From NCBI GenBank assembly GCA_964390445.1, contig CAYMJJ010000033.1:1-24449 (forward strand): a stretch of 24,449 nucleotides of DNA. Direction: 5' to 3'. This DNA is from Anderseniella sp964390445. GTDB taxonomy: Bacteria > Pseudomonadota > Alphaproteobacteria > Rhizobiales > Aestuariivirgaceae. Positions 21,226 through 24,449 of the stretch are shown in pieces. The translations under genes and the position numbers were made by a program. Under the pieces are notes generated by a model. That model worked only from the letters and a program-made list of their open reading frames with translations. It was not told the origin of the DNA and made no database searches. Numbering within the stretch: position 1 is the stretch's first letter; each line of letters opens with the position of its first letter.

Positions 21226-22188
21226 TCAGCGGATGTTGGCGTCCTCGGCGTGGATATCGGCCTTTTCCTCCACGCGCTCACGGAAGAAAACGTAAAGCCC
21301 GGCAACCGCAATCAGCGAGATGCCCGCCATGCCAATCAGGTCGGGCAATTCGCCCCAGACCAGGAAGCCGAGCAGCACCGCAAACGGCAACCCGGTATAC
21401 TCGAACGGGGCTACGGTCCGCGCCTGGGCAATGCGATAGGCTTGTGACAGCAGGTAGCTGCCGATGCCCACCATTACCCCGCATACCGACATCAGCATAA
21501 CGCCCCAGGCATCCGGCCACGCCCACGGCTTGAGCAGGAACTGCATGGTTTCATTGTCGGCAGGATTGGCCCAGCCAGAGCCGAACCCCACTCCGAACAC
21601 GGCGGAAAAGACCAGGAAACAGGCCTGTACATAGAATGCCATTACCGAGGCACTGTCGGTGGTGCCGATAAGCCGCGCGATAACCTGGATCGAGGCATAG
21701 CATACCGCCGCCAGCAGCGGCAGCAGCGCCACCAGGCGGATCGCATCACTGCCCGGGCGCAGCATGATGATGACGCCCACCATGCCGGCAATGATCGCGG
21801 CCCAGCGCCGTGGCCCCACCTTTTCGCCCAGCACCGGAATGGCCATCAGGGTAATCAGCAAGGGAGCCGAGAAGAAGATTGCCGCAGCATCGGCCAGCGG
21901 CATGGTTGCGAGACCCAGGAAATACGCCATGTTCGCCACGATCAGCAGCATGCCGCGGGTAAGGTGCAGCCATAGCCGGTCCGTCACGATCTGGCGGAAG
22001 CCGCCTTCAAGCCACAGGAACAGCATCACCAGCACGATGGCCACCATCGACCGGAACAGGCCGATCTGGTGCAGCGGATACGGATACTGTTCCGCCAGCA
22101 GCTTGATCAGCATGTCCTGCACGCCGAGGGCGACGGTGCCGGCGATCACACACAGGATTCCGGTCACATTGGCATTGAGTGGTCTCAT
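21226..22188 (-). CDS. DMT-family (EamA) transporter
   Basis: This 320-residue protein has ten predicted membrane helices in two EamA repeats. The first opens with GILCVIAGTVALGVQDMLIK and the second includes TVAPFEYTGLPFAVLLGFLVWGELPD, both typical of drug/metabolite exporters. A polar tail (RERVEEKADIHAEDANIR) follows the last helix. Substrate unknown; relatives export amino acids, nucleosides or S-adenosylmethionine. It lies convergent to trcR with 14 bp between the genes and downstream of prpE on the same strand but with its own putative promoter. Confidence 0.9.
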   Translation of the reverse strand: MRPLNANVTGILCVIAGTVALGVQDMLIKLLAEQYPYPLHQIGLFRSMVAIVLVMLFLWLEGGFRQIVTDRLWLHLTRGMLLIVANMAYFLGLATMPLADAAAIFFSAPLLITLMAIPVLGEKVGPRRWAAIIAGMVGVIIMLRPGSDAIRLVALLPLLAAVCYASIQVIARLIGTTDSASVMAFYVQACFLVFSAVFGVGFGSGWANPADNETMQFLLKPWAWPDAWGVMLMSVCGVMVGIGSYLLSQAYRIAQARTVAPFEYTGLPFAVLLGFLVWGELPDLIGMAGISLIAVAGLYVFFRERVEEKADIHAEDANIR

Positions 22189-22226
22189 GAAAGCTCGGAA
22201 TCACTTCTGACAATCGGGACCCCAGC

Positions 22227-22255
22227 ATTACACCCTGACGTTAACGTAGGGACAA
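22227..22255 (-). promoter_or_regulatory. Putative promoter of the DMT gene with a palindrome in the spacer
   Basis: On the minus strand TTGTCC (22255-22250) and TGTAAT (22232-22227) are 17 bp apart. The spacer contains the perfect 10-bp palindrome ACGTTAACGT (22238-22247), where a bound regulator would block or reshape polymerase binding. The leader to ATG 22188 would be about 30 nt. Confidence 0.45.
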
Positions 22256-22369
22256 GAAAGGGACGGCATTTGATGAAAATTCGTGTACGCCGGTTGTGGA
22301 CAATTTCATCGTACACGCATGCTTCTTCCGGGCATTTTCATCACCCGTCTATGCGATACTCATCCGGTT

Positions 22370-24274
22370 TTACAATGACCCCACGCCACGCTGGGTCATC
22401 TCGGCGGTCAGCTCGTCCAGAATCGCCGGGTCATCGATGGTGGCTGGCATTTTCCAGTCGGTGCCATCTGCGATCGAGCGCACCGTGGCGCGCAGGATCT
22501 TGCCCGAGCGTGTCTTCGGCAGCCGTGCCACAACCATCACCGTTCGCAACGCGGCGACCGCGCCGATCTTGTCGCGCACCAGCTTGACGCATTCGGCCTC
22601 CACATCGGTATTGGCCTTGTTGACACCCTTCTTCAACACGATGAAACCGATCGGCACCTGGCCCTTCATCGCATCCGCCACGCCCACGACGGCGCACTCG
22701 GCAACGTCCGGGTGCGAGGCCAGCACCTCCTCCATGCCGCCGGTCGAGAGCCGGTGGCCGGCCACGTTGATGATGTCGTCGGTGCGGGCCATGATGTAGA
22801 GGTAGCCGTCTTCATCCATGTAGCCTGCATCTGCGGTTTCATAGTAGCCGGGGTAATTGGCCATGTAGCTGTTCCTGAACCGCTCATCGGCGTTCCACAG
22901 TGTCGGCAGGCACCCAGGCGGGAGCGGCAGCCTGATGCAGACGGCCCCCAGCTCGCCGCGCGGCAATTCCTGGCCCGCCGGGTCCAGCACCTGGATGTCG
23001 TAACCCGGCATCGCCACTGCCGGCGAGCCGAGCTTGACCGGCAAGGTGCCGAGGCCAACGGGGTTGCCGGCAATGGTCCAGCCGGTTTCGGTCTGCCACC
23101 AGTGGTCGATCACCGGCCGGTCGAGGATGGCTTGCGCCCACTCGATGGTGTCCGGGTCGGCCCGTTCGCCCGCAAGAAACAGCGTACGGAAGTGCGACAG
23201 GTCGTGGCCTGCCAGGTACTCGGCCTTGGGGTCTTCCTTCTTGATCGCGCGGAAAGCCGTGGGCGCGGTGAACAGGCACACCGCCTTGTGCTCGGCGATC
23301 ACCCGCCAGAAGGTGCCCGCATCAGGCGTGCCCACGGGCTTTCCTTCAAACAGGATGGTGGTGCACCCGTGCAGCAGCGGCGCATAGACGATGTAGGAGT
23401 GCCCGACCACCCAGCCCACATCCGATGCCGCCCAGTAAACCTCGCCCGGCTTGACGCCATACATCGCATCCATCGACCATTTCAGCGCTACCATGTGCCC
23501 GCCATTGTCGCGCACCACGCCCTTGGGCTGGCCGGTGGTGCCAGACGTATACAGCACATAGAGCGGGTCCGTGGCCTTGAGCGGCACGCAGGGTGCTGCC
23601 TCGCCGGCAGCCCGCACCGAAGCCATCTCGCTGGCCCAGTCGAAGTCATAGCCGTCCTTCAGCGCCGCATCGGCCTGCTCACGCGCCAGGATGATGGTGG
23701 CAGACGGCTTCGAGGCTGAAATCTCGATTGCCTCGTCCAGCAGCGGCTTGTAGGCGATGACCCGGTTCGGCTCTATGCCGCACGATGCAGACACGATCAG
23801 CTTCGGCCTGGCATCGTCGATGCGGGTGGCCAGTTCCTTCGACGCAAATCCGCCGAACACCACCGAGTGGACGGCCCCGATGCGCGCGCACGCCAGCATG
23901 GCAATGGCAGCCTCCGGCACCATCGGCATGTAGATGATGACACGGTCGCCCTTCTTGACGCCATGCCGGCTCAGCACCGCGCCGAAAGACGCGACTTCGT
24001 CGAGAAGCTCTGCATAGCTGATGGTGCGCTGGCTGCCGGTAATGGGTGAGTCATAGATAATGGCGGCCTGCTCGCCACGGCCAGCCCCGACGTGGCGATC
24101 CACGCAGTTCCAGCAGGTATTGCACTCGGCACCGACGAACCAGCGGTCCAGCCCGTCGACACGGTCATAAACCTTGTCCCACGGCTTGATCCAGTCGATC
24201 TGGCTGGCGGCCTGCGCCCAGAATCCTTCCGGATCGCTCTTCCAGCTGTTGTAGACCTCGTGATACCGGCTCAT
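22370..24274 (-). CDS. prpE: Propionyl-CoA synthetase
   Basis: The 634-residue protein is an AMP-forming acyl-CoA synthetase of the acetyl/propionyl group. It has LYTSGTTGQPKG (241-252), HWWQTETGW (391-399), the hinge MARTDDIINVAGHRLSTGGMEEVL (495-518) and the catalytic lysine Lys592 in TRSGKILR. The N-terminal WFVGAECNTCWNCVDRH and the overall length fit PrpE more than Acs. It activates propionate (and often acetate or acrylate) to the CoA ester. ATG 24274 is chosen for AAGGGA about eight bases upstream; an in-frame ATG 35 codons earlier would add non-family sequence. The remaining 175 bp to the window edge hold no recognisable gene. Confidence 0.92.
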   Translation of the reverse strand: MSRYHEVYNSWKSDPEGFWAQAASQIDWIKPWDKVYDRVDGLDRWFVGAECNTCWNCVDRHVGAGRGEQAAIIYDSPITGSQRTISYAELLDEVASFGAVLSRHGVKKGDRVIIYMPMVPEAAIAMLACARIGAVHSVVFGGFASKELATRIDDARPKLIVSASCGIEPNRVIAYKPLLDEAIEISASKPSATIILAREQADAALKDGYDFDWASEMASVRAAGEAAPCVPLKATDPLYVLYTSGTTGQPKGVVRDNGGHMVALKWSMDAMYGVKPGEVYWAASDVGWVVGHSYIVYAPLLHGCTTILFEGKPVGTPDAGTFWRVIAEHKAVCLFTAPTAFRAIKKEDPKAEYLAGHDLSHFRTLFLAGERADPDTIEWAQAILDRPVIDHWWQTETGWTIAGNPVGLGTLPVKLGSPAVAMPGYDIQVLDPAGQELPRGELGAVCIRLPLPPGCLPTLWNADERFRNSYMANYPGYYETADAGYMDEDGYLYIMARTDDIINVAGHRLSTGGMEEVLASHPDVAECAVVGVADAMKGQVPIGFIVLKKGVNKANTDVEAECVKLVRDKIGAVAALRTVMVVARLPKTRSGKILRATVRSIADGTDWKMPATIDDPAILDELTAEMTQRGVGSL

Positions 24275-24449
24275 GTGGCGATCCCTTCCCAGACACTTCT
24301 TGTTATGTGCTGCCACTGTTTGCACCCGAATATGCACTCCACTCAAGCCCGACCTTTGTTTGATCAGCCGTAATGGCATTTAAGCCGATGGTGACGCCAG
24401 TCCGCTGCCCGGCGCATGACGCCTGCTTGACGGTGCGCCGGAAACGGCG

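Noticed and set aside
24275..24449. Possible short-chain acyl-CoA regulator site (GTGCAAAC half-site) upstream of prpE
   Set aside because: Only one imperfect half-site of a TTTGCAAA-type motif is present, and no promoter could be placed with confidence.
1..24449. CRISPR array, tRNA, rRNA, prophage or insertion sequence
   Set aside because: No regularly spaced repeats, cloverleaf or rRNA-like sequence, transposase, integrase or phage structural gene was recognised by reading both strands.

Overview
The window looks like chromosomal DNA of a GC-rich alphaproteobacterium, most likely of the order Hyphomicrobiales (Rhizobiales) or a close relative. The taxonomic markers are two BA14K-family secreted proteins, the CtrA-degradation adaptor RcdA (DUF1465), the regulator TrcR (DUF1013), a DUF1192 protein, a cysteine-free ribosomal protein L31, and a palindromic intergenic repeat with CTAGAGCA ends. 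No phage, plasmid, transposase, CRISPR array, tRNA or rRNA was seen. I cannot name the species.

Layout, left to right. (1) 1-4400: the 3' end of a class I fructose-bisphosphate aldolase, then a 106-bp double-hairpin repeat, then a divergent pair (APC amino-acid permease, leftward; proline-racemase-superfamily enzyme, rightward), then a degenerate ThiE-like protein translationally coupled to a secreted Sel1-repeat protein. (2) 4404-8427: a leftward MotA/ExbB-like plus MotB/OmpA-like pair, a small DUF3147 membrane protein, and a leftward efp-suhB operon. (3) 8560-12979: HAD hydrolase (leftward), iron-type alcohol dehydrogenase (rightward), TauE/SafE exporter (leftward), a secreted SH3 protein, and a cysteine version of a GrdB/PrdB-type reductase protein. 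(4) 13041-15823: two BA14K proteins and an MsbA-like ABC exporter, all leftward. (5) 16087-18646: rpmE, rcdA (leftward), a putative small RNA (leftward), DUF1192 (leftward) and a quinone oxidoreductase. (6) 18738-24274: Tat-exported cyclase-family hydrolase, RraA-family protein, TrcR, a DMT exporter (leftward) and propionyl-CoA synthetase PrpE (leftward).

Most genes are core metabolism, translation or envelope functions. The best candidate for something undescribed is in the 414-bp gap between rcdA and the DUF1192 gene. On the minus strand a near-consensus CtrA box (TTAA-N7-GTAAC) overlaps the -35 region of a TATAGT -10 box. The predicted start is followed by four consecutive stem-loops, the third with a CCUCCC loop (anti-Shine-Dalgarno-like) and the fourth an intrinsic terminator with eight U residues. 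I read this as a ~93-nt CtrA-controlled small RNA beside the gene for a CtrA-degradation factor. Other points of interest are a proline-racemase homologue with both catalytic cysteines replaced (Ser91/Thr257), a GrdB/PrdB-like protein with CPVC in place of selenocysteine, and the repeat that supplies the stop codon of the permease gene.
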